Origin: Brachycybe producta
Taxonomy: Eukaryota; Arthropoda; Diplopoda; Playtdesmida; Andrognathidae
Direction: 5' to 3'
Assembly (NCBI GenBank): GCA_036925085.1
Contig: JAUPFP010000200.1
Location: 19,316 to 83,315, forward strand
DNA: 64,000 bases
Shown here: piece by piece, positions 1-13,400 of the stretch
Position numbering within the stretch: the first letter of the stretch is position 1
How the letters are laid out: each line of letters starts with the position of its first letter
Made by a program: the position numbers and the translations under genes
Notes under the pieces: model-generated
The model's database searches: none
Told to the model about the DNA's origin: nothing
Seen by the model: only the letters and a program-made list of their open reading frames with translations

Positions 1-754
1 TCAATTTCAACTTCAATTTCAACTTCAATTTCAACTTCAACTTCAAATTCAAACTTAATTTCAACTTCAACTTCAATTTCAACTTCAATTTCAACTTCAA
101 GTTCAACTTCAATTTCAACTTCATTTTCAACTTCAATTTCAACTTCAATTTCAAATTTAATTTCAACTTCAATTTCAACTTCAATTTCTACTTCAATTTC
201 AACTTCAATTTCAACTTCAATTTCAACTTCAATTACAACTTCAATTGCAACTTCAATTTCAACTTCTACTTCAACTTCAATTTCAACTTCAATTTCAACT
301 TCAATTTTAACTTCAATTTCAACTTCAACTTCAATTTCAATTTCAACTTCAATTTCAACTTCAATTTCAACTTCAATTTCAAGTTTAATTTCAACTTCAA
401 TTTCAACTTCAATTTCAATTTCAACTTCAATTTCAACTTTAATTTCAACTTCAATTTCAACTTCAATTTCAACTTCATTTTCAACTTCAATTTCAACTTC
501 AATTTCAAATTCAATTTCAACTTCAATTTCAACTTCAATTTCAACTTCAATTTCAACTTCAATTTCAACTTCTACTTCAACTTCAATTTCAACTTCAATT
601 TCAACTTCAATTTCAATTTAAAATTCAACTTCAGTTTTAACTTCAATTTCAACTTCAATTTCAACTTCAATTTCAACTACAATTTCAACTTCAATTTCAA
701 CTTCAATTTCAACTTCAATTTTAACTTCAATTTCAACTTCAATTTCAACTTCAA
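1..754. repeat. Segmental duplication, copy 1 (offset 2,238)
   Basis: This stretch matches 2,239-2,992 at a constant offset of 2,238 bp. Shared landmarks are TTCAAATTCAAACTT (42 and 2,280), AATTACAACTTC (231 and 2,469), AAAATTCAACTTCAG (620 and 2,858) and AACTACAATTTC. I found no mismatch in the parts compared base by base. Its left end is cut by the window edge. Similarity resumes downstream at an offset of 2,460 (761 against 3,221), so the second copy carries about 222 bp extra. Confidence 0.9.
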
Positions 755-2238
755 CTTCAACTTTAACTTTAACTTCAATTTCAACTTTAATTTCAACTTC
801 TATTTCAACTTCAATTTCAACTTCAATTTCAACTTCAATTTTAACTTTAATTTTAACTTCAATTTTAACTTCAATTTCAACTTCGACTTCAACTTCAATT
901 TCAACTTCAATTTCAACTTGTATTTCAACTTCAATTTCAACTTCAATTTCAACTTCCATTTTAAATTTAATTTTAACTTCAATTTTAACTTCAATTTCAA
1001 CTTCGACTGCAACTTCAATTTCAACTTCAATTTCAACTTCAATTTCAACTTCAATTTCAACTTCAATTTCAACTACAATTTCAACTTCAATTTCAACTTC
1101 AATTTCAACTTCAACTTCAACTTCAACTTCAACTTCAATTTCAACTTTAACTTTAACTTCAATTTCAACTTCACTTTCAACTTCAATTTCAACTTCTATT
1201 TCAACTTCAATTTCAACTTCAATTTTAACTTTAATTTTAACTTCAATTTTAACTTCAATTTCAACTTCGACTTCAACTTCAATTTCAACTTCAATTTTAA
1301 CTTTAATTTTAACTTCAATTTTAACTTCAATTTCAACTTCGACTTCAACTTCATTTTCAACTTCAATTTCAACTTCAATTTCAACTTCAATTTCAACTTC
1401 AATTTCAACTACAATTTCAACTTCAATTTCAACTTCAATTTCAACTTCAATTTCAACTTCAATTTCAACTTCAATTTCAACTTCAATTTCAACTTTAATT
1501 TCTACTTCAATTTCAACTTCAATTTCAACTTCAATTTCTACTTCAATTTCAACTTCATTTTCAACTTCAATTTCAACTTCAATTTCAAATTCAATATCAA
1601 CTTCAATTTCAACTTCAATTTCTACTTCAATTTCAACTTCAATTTTAACTTCAATTTCAACTTCAATTTCATCTTCAATTTCAACATCAATTTCAACTTC
1701 AATTTCAACTTCTACTTCAACTTCAATTTCAACTTCAATTTCAACTTCAATTTCAACTTCAATTTCAACTTCAATTTCAACTTCAATTTCAACTTCAATT
1801 TCTACTTCAATTTCAACTTCAATTTTAACTTCAATTTCAACTTCAATTTCAACTTTAATTTCAACTTCTATTTCAACTTCAATTTCAACTTCAATTTTAA
1901 CTTTAATTTTAACTTCAATTTTAACTTCAATTTCAACTACAACTTCAACTTCAATTTCAACTTCAATTTAAACTTCAATTTAAACTTCAATTTCAACTTC
2001 AATTTCAACTTCTACTTCAACTTCAATTTCAACTTCAATTTCAACTTCAATTTCAACTTCAATTTCAACTTCAATTTCAACTTCAATTTCAACTTCAATT
2101 TCAACTTCAATTTCAACTTCAATTTCAACTTCAATTTCAACTTCAATTTCAACTTCAATTTCAACTTCAATTTCAACTTCAATTTCAACTTTAATTTCAA
2201 CTTCAATTTCAACTTCAATTTCAACTTCAATTTCAACT

Positions 2239-2992
2239 TCAATTTCAACTTCAATTTCAACTTCAATTTCAACTTCAACTTCAAATTCAAACTTAATTTC
2301 AACTTCAACTTCAATTTCAACTTCAATTTCAACTTCAAGTTCAACTTCAATTTCAACTTCATTTTCAACTTCAATTTCAACTTCAATTTCAAATTTAATT
2401 TCAACTTCAATTTCAACTTCAATTTCTACTTCAATTTCAACTTCAATTTCAACTTCAATTTCAACTTCAATTACAACTTCAATTGCAACTTCAATTTCAA
2501 CTTCTACTTCAACTTCAATTTCAACTTCAATTTCAACTTCAATTTTAACTTCAATTTCAACTTCAACTTCAATTTCAATTTCAACTTCAATTTCAACTTC
2601 AATTTCAACTTCAATTTCAAGTTTAATTTCAACTTCAATTTCAACTTCAATTTCAATTTCAACTTCAATTTCAACTTTAATTTCAACTTCAATTTCAACT
2701 TCAATTTCAACTTCATTTTCAACTTCAATTTCAACTTCAATTTCAAATTCAATTTCAACTTCAATTTCAACTTCAATTTCAACTTCAATTTCAACTTCAA
2801 TTTCAACTTCTACTTCAACTTCAATTTCAACTTCAATTTCAACTTCAATTTCAATTTAAAATTCAACTTCAGTTTTAACTTCAATTTCAACTTCAATTTC
2901 AACTTCAATTTCAACTACAATTTCAACTTCAATTTCAACTTCAATTTCAACTTCAATTTTAACTTCAATTTCAACTTCAATTTCAACTTCAA
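2239..2992. repeat. Segmental duplication, copy 2 (offset 2,238)
   Basis: Partner of 1-754. It diverges at about 2,993, where about 222 bp carrying GTCAACTCC and ACTACAATTTC is present here but not in the first copy. Alignment then resumes at CTTTAACTTTAAC (3,221). Confidence 0.9.
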
Positions 2993-3467
2993 TTTTAACT
3001 TCAATTTCAACTTCAATGTCAACTCCAATTTCAACTTCAATTTCAACTTCAATTTCAACTACAATTTCAACTTCAATTTCAACTTCAATTTCAACTTCAA
3101 TTTTAACTTCAATTTCAACTTCAATTTCAACTTCAATTTTAACTTCAATTTCAACTTCAATTTTAACTTCAATTTCAACTTCAATTTCAATTTCAATTTC
3201 AACTTCAACTTCAACTTCAACTTTAACTTTAACTTCAATTTCAACTTTAATTTCAACTTCTATTTCAACTTCAATTTCAACTTCAATTTTAACTTTAATT
3301 TTAACTTCAATTTTAACTTCAATTTCAACTTCGACTTCAACTTCAATTTCAACTTCAATTTCAACTTCAATTTAAACTTCAATTTCAACTTCAATTTCAA
3401 CGTCAATTTCAACTTCAACTTCAACTTCAACTTCAACTTCAATTTTAACTTTAACTTTAACTTCAAT

Positions 3468-3533
3468 TTCAACTTCAACTTCAACTTCAACTTCAACTTC
3501 AACTTCAACTTCAACTTCAACTTCAACTTCAAC
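3468..3533. repeat. Pure TTCAAC hexamer run (11 perfect units)
   Basis: Eleven consecutive perfect TTCAAC hexamers, flanked by TTCAAT on each side. Here the period is 6 rather than 12. The same kind of run sits at the same place in other A units, shortly before the TTCCAATTTCTAATTC landmark (for example about 4,812-4,855, 6,250-6,305 and 17,247-17,294). It could be a relic of the ancestral hexamer array or a local slippage expansion. Confidence 0.92.
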
Positions 3534-3586
3534 TTCAATTTCAACTTTAATTTCAACTTCATTTTCAACTTCAATTTTAACTTCAA

Positions 3587-3949
3587 TTCCAATTTCTAAT
3601 TCAATTTCAACTTCAACTTCAATTTCAATTTCGATTTAAAATTCAACTTCAGTTTTAACTTCAATTTCAACTTCAATTTCAACTTCAATTTCAACTACAA
3701 TTTCAACTTCAATTTCAACTTCAATTTCAACTTCAATTTTAACTTCAATTTCAACTTCAATTTCAACTTCAATTTTAACTTCAATTTCAACTTCAATGTC
3801 AACTCCAATTTTAACTTCAATTTCAACTTCAATTTCAACTACAATTTCAACTTCAATTTCAACTTCAATTTCAACTTCAATTTAACTTCAACTTCAATTT
3901 CAAACTTAACTTCAACTTCATCTTCACCTTCAATTTTAACATGAATTTC
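3587..3949. repeat. A core, type copy
   Basis: Begins at TTCCAATTTCTAATTC and ends at ACATGAATTTC. In order it holds TTTCGATTTAAAATTC, TTCAGTTTTAAC, two ACTACAATTTC boxes, GTCAACTCCAAT, a slip at CAATTTAACTTC (about 3,877-3,888) and CTTCATCTTCACCTTC. The slip drops one base relative to the hexamer, so sequence on the two sides lies in different 6-bp registers. From the first base of TTCC to the A of ATSAAT is 354 bp, and this distance is shared by nine of the ten complete cores. The base at S is G here. Confidence 0.88.
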
Positions 3950-4905
3950 AACTTCAATTTCAACTTCAATTTCTACTTCAATTTCAACTTCAATTTCAAC
4001 TGTAACTTTAACTTCATTTTCAACTTCAATTTCAACTTCAATTTCAAATTCAATTTCAACTTCAATTTCAACTTCAATTTCTTCTTCAATTTCAACTTCA
4101 AGTTCAACTTCAATTTCAACTTCAATTTCAACTTCAATTTCAACTTCTACTTCAACTTCAATTTCAACTTCAATTTCAACTTCAATTTCAATTTAAAATT
4201 CAACTTCAGTTTTAACTTCAATTTCAACTTCAATTTCAACTTCAATTTCAACTACAATTTCAACTTCAATTTCAACTTCAATTTCAACTTCAATTTTAAC
4301 TTCAATTTCAACTTCAATTTCAACTTCAATTTTAACTTCAATTTCAACTTCAATGTCAACTCCAATTTCAACTTCAATTTCAACTTCAATTTCAACTACA
4401 ATTTCAACTTCAATTTCAACTTCAATTTCAACTTAAATTTTAACTTCAATTTCAACTTCAATTTCAACTTCAATTTTAACTTCAATTTCAACTTCAATTT
4501 TAACTTCAATTTCAACTTCAATTTCAATTTCAATTTCAACTTCAACTTCAACTTCAACTTTAACTTTAACTTCAATTTCAACTTTAATTTCAACTTCTAT
4601 TTCAACTTCAATTTCAACTTCAATTTTAACTTTAATTTTAACTTCAATTTTAACTTCAATTTCTACTTCGACTTCAACTTCAATTTCAACTTCAATTTCA
4701 ACTTCAATTTCAACTTCAATTTCAACTTCAATTTCAACGTCAATTTCAACTTCAACTTCAACTTCAACTTCAACTTCAATTTTAACTTTAACTTTAACTT
4801 CAATTTCAACTTCAACTTCAACTTCAACTTCAACTTCAACTTCAACTTCAACTTCAATTTCAACTTTAATTTCAACTTCATTTTCAACTTCAATTTTAAC
4901 TTCAA

Positions 4906-5268
4906 TTCCAATTTCTAATTCAATTTCAACTTCAACTTCAATTTCAATTTCGATTTAAAATTCAACTTCAGTTTTAACTTCAATTTCAACTTCAATTTCA
5001 ACTTCAATTTCAACTACAATTTCAACTTCAATTTCAACTTCAATTTCAACTTCAATTTTAACTTCAATTTCAACTTCAATTTCAACTTCAATTTTAACTT
5101 CAATTTCAACTTCAATGTCAACTCCAATTTTAACTTCAATTTCAACTTCAATTTCAACTACAATTTCAACTTCAATTTCAACTTCAATTTCAACTTCAAT
5201 TTAACTTCAACTTCAATTTCAAACTTAACTTCAACTTCATCTTCACCTTCAATTTTAACATGAATTTC
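4906..5268. repeat. A core, 354 bp, G variant
   Basis: Offset 1,319 bp from the type copy at every landmark checked (TTCC, TTTCGATT, TCTTCACC, ACATG). The tails after ATG differ: CTGTAACTTTAACTTCATTTT follows the first core, whereas CTTTAACTTTAACTTCAA follows here. Confidence 0.87.
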
Positions 5269-6356
5269 AACTTCAATTTCAACTTCAATTTCTACTTCAA
5301 TTTCAACTTCAATTTCAACTTTAACTTTAACTTCAATTTCAACTTTAATTTCAACTTTTATTTCAACTTCAATTTCAACTTCAATTTCAACTTCAATTTC
5401 AACTTCAACTTCAATTTCAACTTCAATTTCAATTTCAACTTCAATTTCAACTTCAATTTCAACTTCAATTTCAACTTCAATTTCAACTTCAATTTCAACT
5501 TCAATTTTAACTTCATTTTCATCTTCAATTTCAACTTCAATTTCAACTTCAATTTCATCTTCAATTTCAACTTCAACTTCAACTTCAACTTTAATTTCAA
5601 CTTCAAGTTCAACATCAATTTCAACTTCAATTTCAACTTCAATTTCAACTTTAATTTCAACTTCAATTTCAACTTCAATTTCAACTTCAATATCAACTTA
5701 AAATTCAACTTCAGTTTCAACTTCAATTTCAACTTCAATTTCAACTTCAATTTCAACTTCAATTTCAACTTCAATTTTAACTTCAATTTCAACTTCAACT
5801 TCAACTTGAATTTCAACTTCAATTTCAACTTCAATTTCAACTTCAATTTCAACTTCAATTTCAACTTCAATTTCAACTTCAATTTCAACTTCAATTTCAA
5901 CTTCAATTTCAACTTCAATTTTAACTTCAATTTCAACTTCAATTTTAACTTCAATTTCAACTTCAATTTCAATTTCAATTTCAACTTCAACTTCAACTTC
6001 AACTTTAACTTTAACTTCAATTTCAACTTTAATTTCAACTTCTATTTCAACTTCAATTTCAACTTCAATTTTAACTTTAATTTTAACTTCAATTTTAACT
6101 TCAATTTCAACTTCGACTTCAACTTCAATTTCAACTTCAATTTCAACTTCAATTTAAACTTCAATTTCAACTTCAATTTCAACGTCAATTTCAACTTCAA
6201 CTTCAACTTCAACTTCAACTTCAATTTTAACTTTAACTTTAACTTCAATTTCAACTTCAACTTCAACTTCAACTTCAACTTCAACTTCAACTTCAACTTC
6301 AACTTCAATTTCAACTTTAATTTCAACTTCATTTTCAACTTCAATTTTAACTTCAA

Positions 6357-6719
6357 TTCCAATTTCTAATTCAATTTCAACTTCAACTTCAATTTCAATT
6401 TCGATTTAAAATTCAACTTCAGTTTTAACTTCAATTTCAACTTCAATTTCAACTTCAATTTCAACTACAATTTCAACTTCAATTTCAACTTCAATTTCAA
6501 CTTCAATTTTAACTTCAATTTCAACTTCAATTTCAACTTCAATTTTAACTTCAATTTCAACTTCAATGTCAACTCCAATTTTAACTTCAATTTCAACTTC
6601 AATTTCAACTACAATTTCAACTTCAATTTCAACTTCAATTTCAACTTCAATTTAACTTCAACTTCAATTTCAAACTTAACTTCAACTTCATCTTCAAATT
6701 CAATTTTAACATGAATTTC
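6357..6719. repeat. A core, 354 bp, G variant
   Basis: Offset 1,451 bp from the previous core. CTTCACCTTC is changed to CTTCAAATTC here. This core lies near the left end of the 11-15-kb tandem duplication, and its partner is at 17,345. Confidence 0.87.
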
Positions 6720-7123
6720 AACTTCAATTTCAACTTCAATTTCTACTTCAATTTCAACTTCAATTTCAACTTTAACTTTAACTTCAATTTCAACTTTAAT
6801 TTCAACTTTTATTTCAACTTCAATTTCAACTTCAATTTTAACTTTAATTTTAACTTCAATTTTAACTTCAATTTCAACTTCGACTTCAACTTCAATTTCA
6901 ACTTCAATTTCAACTTCAATTTAAACTTCAATTTAAACTTCAATTTCAACGTCAATTTCAACTTCAACTTCAACTTCAACTTCAACTTCAATTTTAACTT
7001 TAACTTTAACTTCAATTTCAACTTCAACTTCAACTTCAACTTCAACTTCAACTTCAACTTCAACTTCAACTTCAATTTCAACTTTAATTTCAACTTCATT
7101 TTCAACTTCAATTTTAACTTCAA

Positions 7124-7340
7124 TTCCAATTTCTAATTCAATTTCAACTTCAACTTCAATTTCAATTTCGATTTCAACTTCTATTTCAACTTCAATTTCA
7201 ACTTCAATTTCAACTTTAATTTCAACTTCAATTTCAACTTCAATATCAACTTCATTTTCAACTTCAATTTTAACTTCAATTCCAAATTCTAATTTAATTT
7301 CAACTTCAACTTCAACTTCAACTTCAACTTCAATTTCAAC
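7124..7340. repeat. Truncated A unit with doubled landmark
   Basis: TTCCAATTTCTAATTC (7,124) is followed by TTTCGATTTCAACTTC instead of TTTCGATTTAAAATTC, then by a diverged second landmark TTCCAAATTCTAATTT at 7,280. The 354-bp core does not follow. The same arrangement recurs at 18,112/18,268, exactly 10,988 bp later. Confidence 0.82.
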
Positions 7341-9091
7341 TTTAACTTTAACTTTAATTTCAACTTCAATTTCAACTTCAATTTCAACTTGTATTTCAAC
7401 TTCAATTTCAACTTCAATTTCAACTTCAATTTTAACTTTAATTTTAACTTCAATTTTAACTTCAATTTCAACTTCGACTGCAACTTCAATTTCAACTTCA
7501 ATTTCAACTTCAATTTCAACTTCAATTTCAACTTCAATTTCAACTTCAATTTCAACTTCAATTTCAACTTCAATTTCAACTTCAACTTCAACTTCAACTT
7601 CAATTTCAATTTCAACTTTAACTTTAACTTCAATTTCAACTTCACTTTCAACTTCAATTTCAACTTCTATTTCAACTTCAATTTCAACTTCAATTTTAAC
7701 TTTAATTTTAACTTCAATTTTAACTTCAATTTCAACTTCGACTTCAACTTCAATTTCAACTTCAATTTCAACTTCAATTTCAACTTCAATTTCAACTTCA
7801 ATTTCAACTTTAATTTCTACTTCAATTTCAACTTCAATTTCAACTTCAATTTCTACTTCAATTTCAACTTCATTTTCAACTTCATTTTCAACTTCAATTT
7901 CAAATTCAATTTCAACTTCAATTTCAACTTCAATTTCTACTTCAATTTCAACTTCAATTTCAACTTCACTTTCAACTTCAATTTCAACTTCAATTTCAAC
8001 TTCAATTTCAACTTCAATTTCAACTTCAATTTCAATTTCAACTTCAATTTCAACTTCAATTTCAACTTCAATTTCAACTTCAATTTCAACTTCAATTTCA
8101 ACTTCAATTTTAACTTCATTTTCAACTTCAATTTCAACTTCAATTTCAATTTCAACTTCAATTTCAACTTCAATTTCAACTTCAATTTCAACTTCAATTT
8201 CATCTTCAATTTCAACTTCAACTTCAACTTCAACTTTAATTTCAACTTCAAGTTCAACATCAATTTCAACTTCAATTTCAACTTCAATTTCAACTTTAAT
8301 TTCAACTTCAATTTCAACTTCAATTTCAACTTCAATATCAACTTAAAATTCAACTTCAGTTTCAACTTCAATTTCAACTTCAATTTCAACTTCAATTTCA
8401 ACTTCAATTTTAACTTCAATTTTAACTTCAATTTCAACTTCAACTTCAACTTGAATTTCAACTTCAATTTCAACTTCAATTTCAACTTCAATTTCAACTT
8501 CAATTTCAACTTCAATTTCAACTTCAATTTCAACTTCAATTTCAACTTCAATTTCAACTTCAATTTCAATTTCAACTTCAACTTCAATTTTAACTTCAAT
8601 TTCAACTTCAATTTCAACTTCAATTTCAAATTCAATTTCAATTTCAACTTCAACTTCAATTTTAACTTCAATTTCAACTTCAATTTTAACTTCAATTTCA
8701 ACTTCAATTTCAATTTCAATTTCAACTTCAACTTCAACTTCAACTTTAACTTTAACTTCAATTTCAACTTTAATTTCAACTTCTATTTCAACTTCAATTT
8801 CAACTTCAATTTTAACTTTAATTTTAACTTCAATTTTAACTTCAATTTCAACTTCGACTTCAACTTCAATTTCAACTTCAATTTCAACTTCAATTTAAAC
8901 TTCAATTTCAACTTCAATTTCAACGTCAATTTCAACTTCAACTTCAACTTCAACTTCAATTTTAACTTTAACTTTAACTTCAATTTCAACTTCAACTTCA
9001 ACTTCAACTTCAACTTCAACTTCAACTTCAACTTCAACTTCAATTTCAACTTTAATTTCAACTTCATTTTCAACTTCAATTTTAACTTCAA

Positions 9092-9478
9092 TTCCAATTT
9101 CTAATTCAATTTCAACTTCAACTTCAATTTCAATTTCGATTTAAAATTCAACTTCAGTTTTAACTTCAATTTCAACTTCAATTTCAACTTCAATTTCAAC
9201 TACAATTTCAACTTCAATTTCAACTTCAATTTCAACTTCAATTTTAACTTCAATTTCAACTTCAATTTCAACTTCAATTTTAACTTCAATTTCAACTTCA
9301 ATGTCAACTCCAATTTTAACTTCAATTTCAACTTCAATTTCAACTACAATTTCAACTTCAATTTCAACTTCAATTTCAACTTCAATTTCAACTTCAATTT
9401 CAACTTCAATTTAACTTCAACTTCAATTTCAAACTTAACTTCAACTTCATCTTCACCTTCAATTTTAACATCAATTTC
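9092..9478. repeat. A core, 378 bp, C variant
   Basis: The only complete core that is not 354 bp. Two extra 12-mers lie in the TTCAAT/TTCAAC stretch just before the CAATTTAACTTC slip. The end motif is ACATC, as in all following cores except the one at 17,345. Confidence 0.85.
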
Positions 9479-9864
9479 AACTTCAATTTCAACTTCAATT
9501 TCTACTTCAATTTCAACTTCAATTTCAACTTTAACTTTAACTTCAATTTCAACTTTAATTTCAACTTTTATTTCAACTTCAATTTCAACTTCAATTTTAA
9601 CTTTAATTTTAACTTCAATTTTAACTTCAATTTCAACTTCGACTTCAACTTCAATTTCAACTTAAATTTCAACTTCAATTTAAACTTCAATTTCAACTTC
9701 AATTTCAACGTCAATTTCAACTTCAACTTCAACTTCAACTTCAATTTTAACTTTAACTTTAACTTCAATTTCAACTTCAACTTCAACTTCAACTTCAACT
9801 TCAACTTCAACTTCAATTTCAACTTTAATTTCAACTTCATTTTCAACTTCAATTTTAACTTCAA

Positions 9865-10227
9865 TTCCAATTTCTAATTCAATTTCAACTTCAACTTCAA
9901 TTTCAATTTCGATTTAAAATTCAACTTCAGTTTTAACTTCAATTTCAACTTCAATTTCAACTTCAATTTCAACTACAATTTCAACTTCAATTTCAACTTC
10001 AATTTCAACTTCAATTTTAACTTCAATTTCAACTTCAATTTCAACTTCAATTTTAACTTCAATTTCAACTTCAATGTCAACTCCAATTTTAACTTCAATT
10101 TCAACTTCAATTTCAACTACAATTTCAACTTCAATTTCAACTTCAATTTCAACTTCAATTTAACTTCAACTTCAATTTCAAACTTAACTTCAACTTCATC
10201 TTCACCTTCAATTTTAACATCAATTTC
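9865..10227. repeat. A core, 354 bp, C variant, last of zone A1
   Basis: Follows the preceding core by 773 bp. The A-type sequence ends about 220 bp further on, where ATATCAACTTAAAATTC and then TACGTC (about 10,457) introduce zone B1. Confidence 0.87.
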
Positions 10228-10439
10228 AACTTCAATTTCAACTTCAATTTCAACTTCAATTTCAACTTCAATTTCAACTTCAATTTCAACTTCAATTTCA
10301 ACTTCAATTTCAACTTCATTTTCAACTTCAATTTCAACTTCAATTTTAACTTCAATTTCAACTTCAATTTCAACTTCAATTTCAACTTCAATTTCAACTT
10401 CAATTTCAACTTCAATATCAACTTAAAATTCAACTTCAG

Positions 10440-13400
10440 TTTCAACTTCAATTTCTACGTCAATTTCAACTTCAATTTAAATTTCAATTTTAACTTCAAT
10501 TTCAACTTCAATTTCAACTTCAATTTCAACTTCAATTTTAACTTGAAGTTCAACTTCAATTTTAACTTCAATTTTAACTTCAATTTCAACTTTAATTTCA
10601 ACTTCAATTTCAACTTCAATTTCAACTTCAATTTCAACTTCATTTTCAACTTCAATTTCAACTTCAATTTCAACTTCAATTTCAACTTCAATTTCAACTT
10701 CAATTTCAACTTCAATTTCAACTTCAATTTCAACTTCAATTTCTACATCAATTTCAACTTCAATTAAATTTCAATTTTAACTTCAATTTCAACTTCAATT
10801 TCAACTTCAATTTCAACTTCAATTTCAACTTCAATTTCAACTTCAATTTCAACTTCAATTTCAACTTCAATTTCTACATCAATTTCAACTTCAATTTAAA
10901 TTTCAATTTTAACTTCAATTTCAACTTCAATTTCAACTTCAATTTCAACTTCAATTTTAACTTGAAGTTCAACTTCAATTTTAACTTCAATTTTAACTTC
11001 AATTTCAACTTTAATTTCAACTTCAATTTCAACTTCAATTTCAACTTCAATTTCAACTTCAATTTCAACTTCAATTTCAACTTCAATTTCAACTTCAATT
11101 TCAACTTCAATTTCAACTTCAATTTCAACTTCAATTTCAACTTCAATTTCAACTTCAATTTCAACTTCAATTTCAACTTAAAATTCAACTTCAGTTTCAA
11201 CTTCAATTTAAACTTCAATTTCAACTTCAATTTCAACTTCAATTTCAACTTCAATTTTTACGTCAATTTCAACTTCAATTTAAATTTCAATTTTAACTTC
11301 AATTTCAACTTCAATTTCAACTTCAATTTTAACTTGAAGTTCAACTTCAATTTTAACTTCAATTTTAACTTCAATTTCAACTTTAATTTCAACTTCAATT
11401 TCAACTTCAATTTCAACTTCAATTTCAACTTCAATTTCAACTTCAATTTCAACTTCAATTTCAACTTCAATTTCAACTTCAATTTCAACTTCAATTTCAA
11501 CTTCAATTTCAACTTCAATTTCTATGTCAATTTCAACTTCAATTTAAATTTCAATTTTAACTTCAATTTCAACTTCAATTTCAACTTCAATTTTAACTTG
11601 AAGTTCAACTTAAAATTCAACTTCAGTTTCAACTTCAATTTCAACTTCACTTTCAACTTCAATTTCAACTTCAATTTCTACGTCAATTTCAACTTCAATT
11701 TAAATTTCAATTTTAACTTCAATTTCAACTTCAATTTCAACTTCAATTTCAACTTCAATTTTAACTTGAAGTTCAACTTCAATTTTAACTTCAATTTTAA
11801 CTTCAATTTCAACTTTAATTTCAACTTCAATTTCAACTTCAATTTCAATTTCAATTTCAACTTCAATTTCAACTTCAATTTCAACTTCAATTTCAACTTC
11901 AATTTCAACTTCAATTTCAACTTCAATTTCAACTTCAATTTCAACTTCAATTTCAACTTCAATTTCAACTTCAATTTTAACTTGAAGTTCAACTTCAATT
12001 TTAACTTCAATTTTAACTTCAATTTCAACTTTAATTTCAACTTCAATTTCAACTTCAATTTCAACTTCAATTTCAACTTCAATTTCAACTTCAATTTCAA
12101 CTTCAATTTCAACTTCAATTTCAACTTCAATTTCAACTTCAATTTCAACTTCAATTTCAACTTCAATTTCAACTTCAATTTCAACTTCAATTTCAACTTC
12201 AATTTCAACTTCAATTTCAACTTCAATTTCAACTTCAATTTCTACGTCAATTTCAACTTAAATTTAAATTTCAATTTTAACTTCAATTTCAACTTCAATT
12301 TCAACTTCAATTTTAACTTGAAGTTCAACTTCAATTTTAACTTCAATTTTAACTTCAATTTCAACTTTAATTTCAACTTCAATTTCTACTTCAATTTCAA
12401 CTTCAATTTCAACTTCAATTTCAACTTCAATTTCAACTTCAATTTCAACTTCAATTTCAACTTCAATTTCAACTTCAATTTCAACTTCATTTTCAACTTC
12501 AATTTCAACTTCAATTTTAACTTCAATTTCAACTTCAATTTCAACTTCAATTTCAACTTCAATTTCAACTTCAATTTCAACTTCAATATCAACTTAAAAT
12601 TCAACTTCAGTTTCAACTTCAATTTCAACTTCAATTTCAACTTCAATTTCAACTTCTACTTCAATTTCAACTTCAACTTCAATTTCAACTTTAATTTCAA
12701 CTTCAATTTCAACTTCAATTTCTACTTCAATTTCAACTTCAATTTCAATTTCAATTTTAAATTCAATTTCAACTTCAACTTCAACTTCAATTTTAACTTG
12801 AAGTTCAACTTCTATTTCAACTTCAATTTCAAATTCAACTTCAGTTTCAACTTCAATTTCAACTTCAATTTCAACTTCAATTTCAACATCAATTTCAACT
12901 TCAATTTCAACTTCAATTTCAACTTCAATTTCAACTTCAATTTCCACTTCAATTTCAACTTCAATTTCAACTTCAATTTCAACTTCAATTTCAACTTCAA
13001 TTTCAACTTCAATTTCAACTTCAATTTCAACTGCAATTTCAACTTAAAATTCAACTTCAGTTTCAACTTCAATTTCAACTTCAATTTCAACTTCAATTTC
13101 AACTTCAACTTCAACTTCAATGTCAACTTCAATTTCAACTTCAATTTCAAATTCAATTTCAACTTCAATTTAAACTTCACTTTCAACTTCAATGTCAATT
13201 TCAACTTCAATTTAAATTTCAATTTTAACTTCAATTTCAACTTCAATTTCAACTTCAATTTTAACTTGAAGTTCAACTTAAAATTCAACTTCAGTTTCAA
13301 CTTCAATTTCAACTTCACTTTCAACTTCAATTTCAACTTCAATTTCTACGTCAATTTCAACTTCAATTTAAATTTCAATTTTAACTTCAATTTCAACTTC

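Larger units (their letters stand above)
1..10440. repeat. Zone A1: composite A-type units
   Basis: This zone is defined by variants that recur together: TTCCAATTTCTAATTC, TTTCGATTTAAAATTC, AACTACAATTTC, GTCAACTCCAAT, CTTCATCTTCACCTTC, CTTTAACTTTAAC, CTTCGACTTC and long pure TTCAAC runs. The simplest spacing between successive unit starts is 767 bp (6,357 to 7,124) or 773 bp (9,092 to 9,865). Other spacings are 1,319, 1,451 and 1,968 bp because the tail after each core holds variable numbers of 12-mers and extra segments. B-type markers (TACGTC, TTGAAGTTCAAC) are absent until about 10,450. Nothing in the zone looks like unique DNA. Confidence 0.88.

Noticed and set aside
3941-3949. ATG in ACATGAATTTC at 3,941, 5,260, 6,711 and 17,699 as a possible conserved start codon
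   Set aside because: Six of the ten complete cores have ATC at the same place. The ATG copies follow duplication history, and what follows is plain Asn-Phe repeat.
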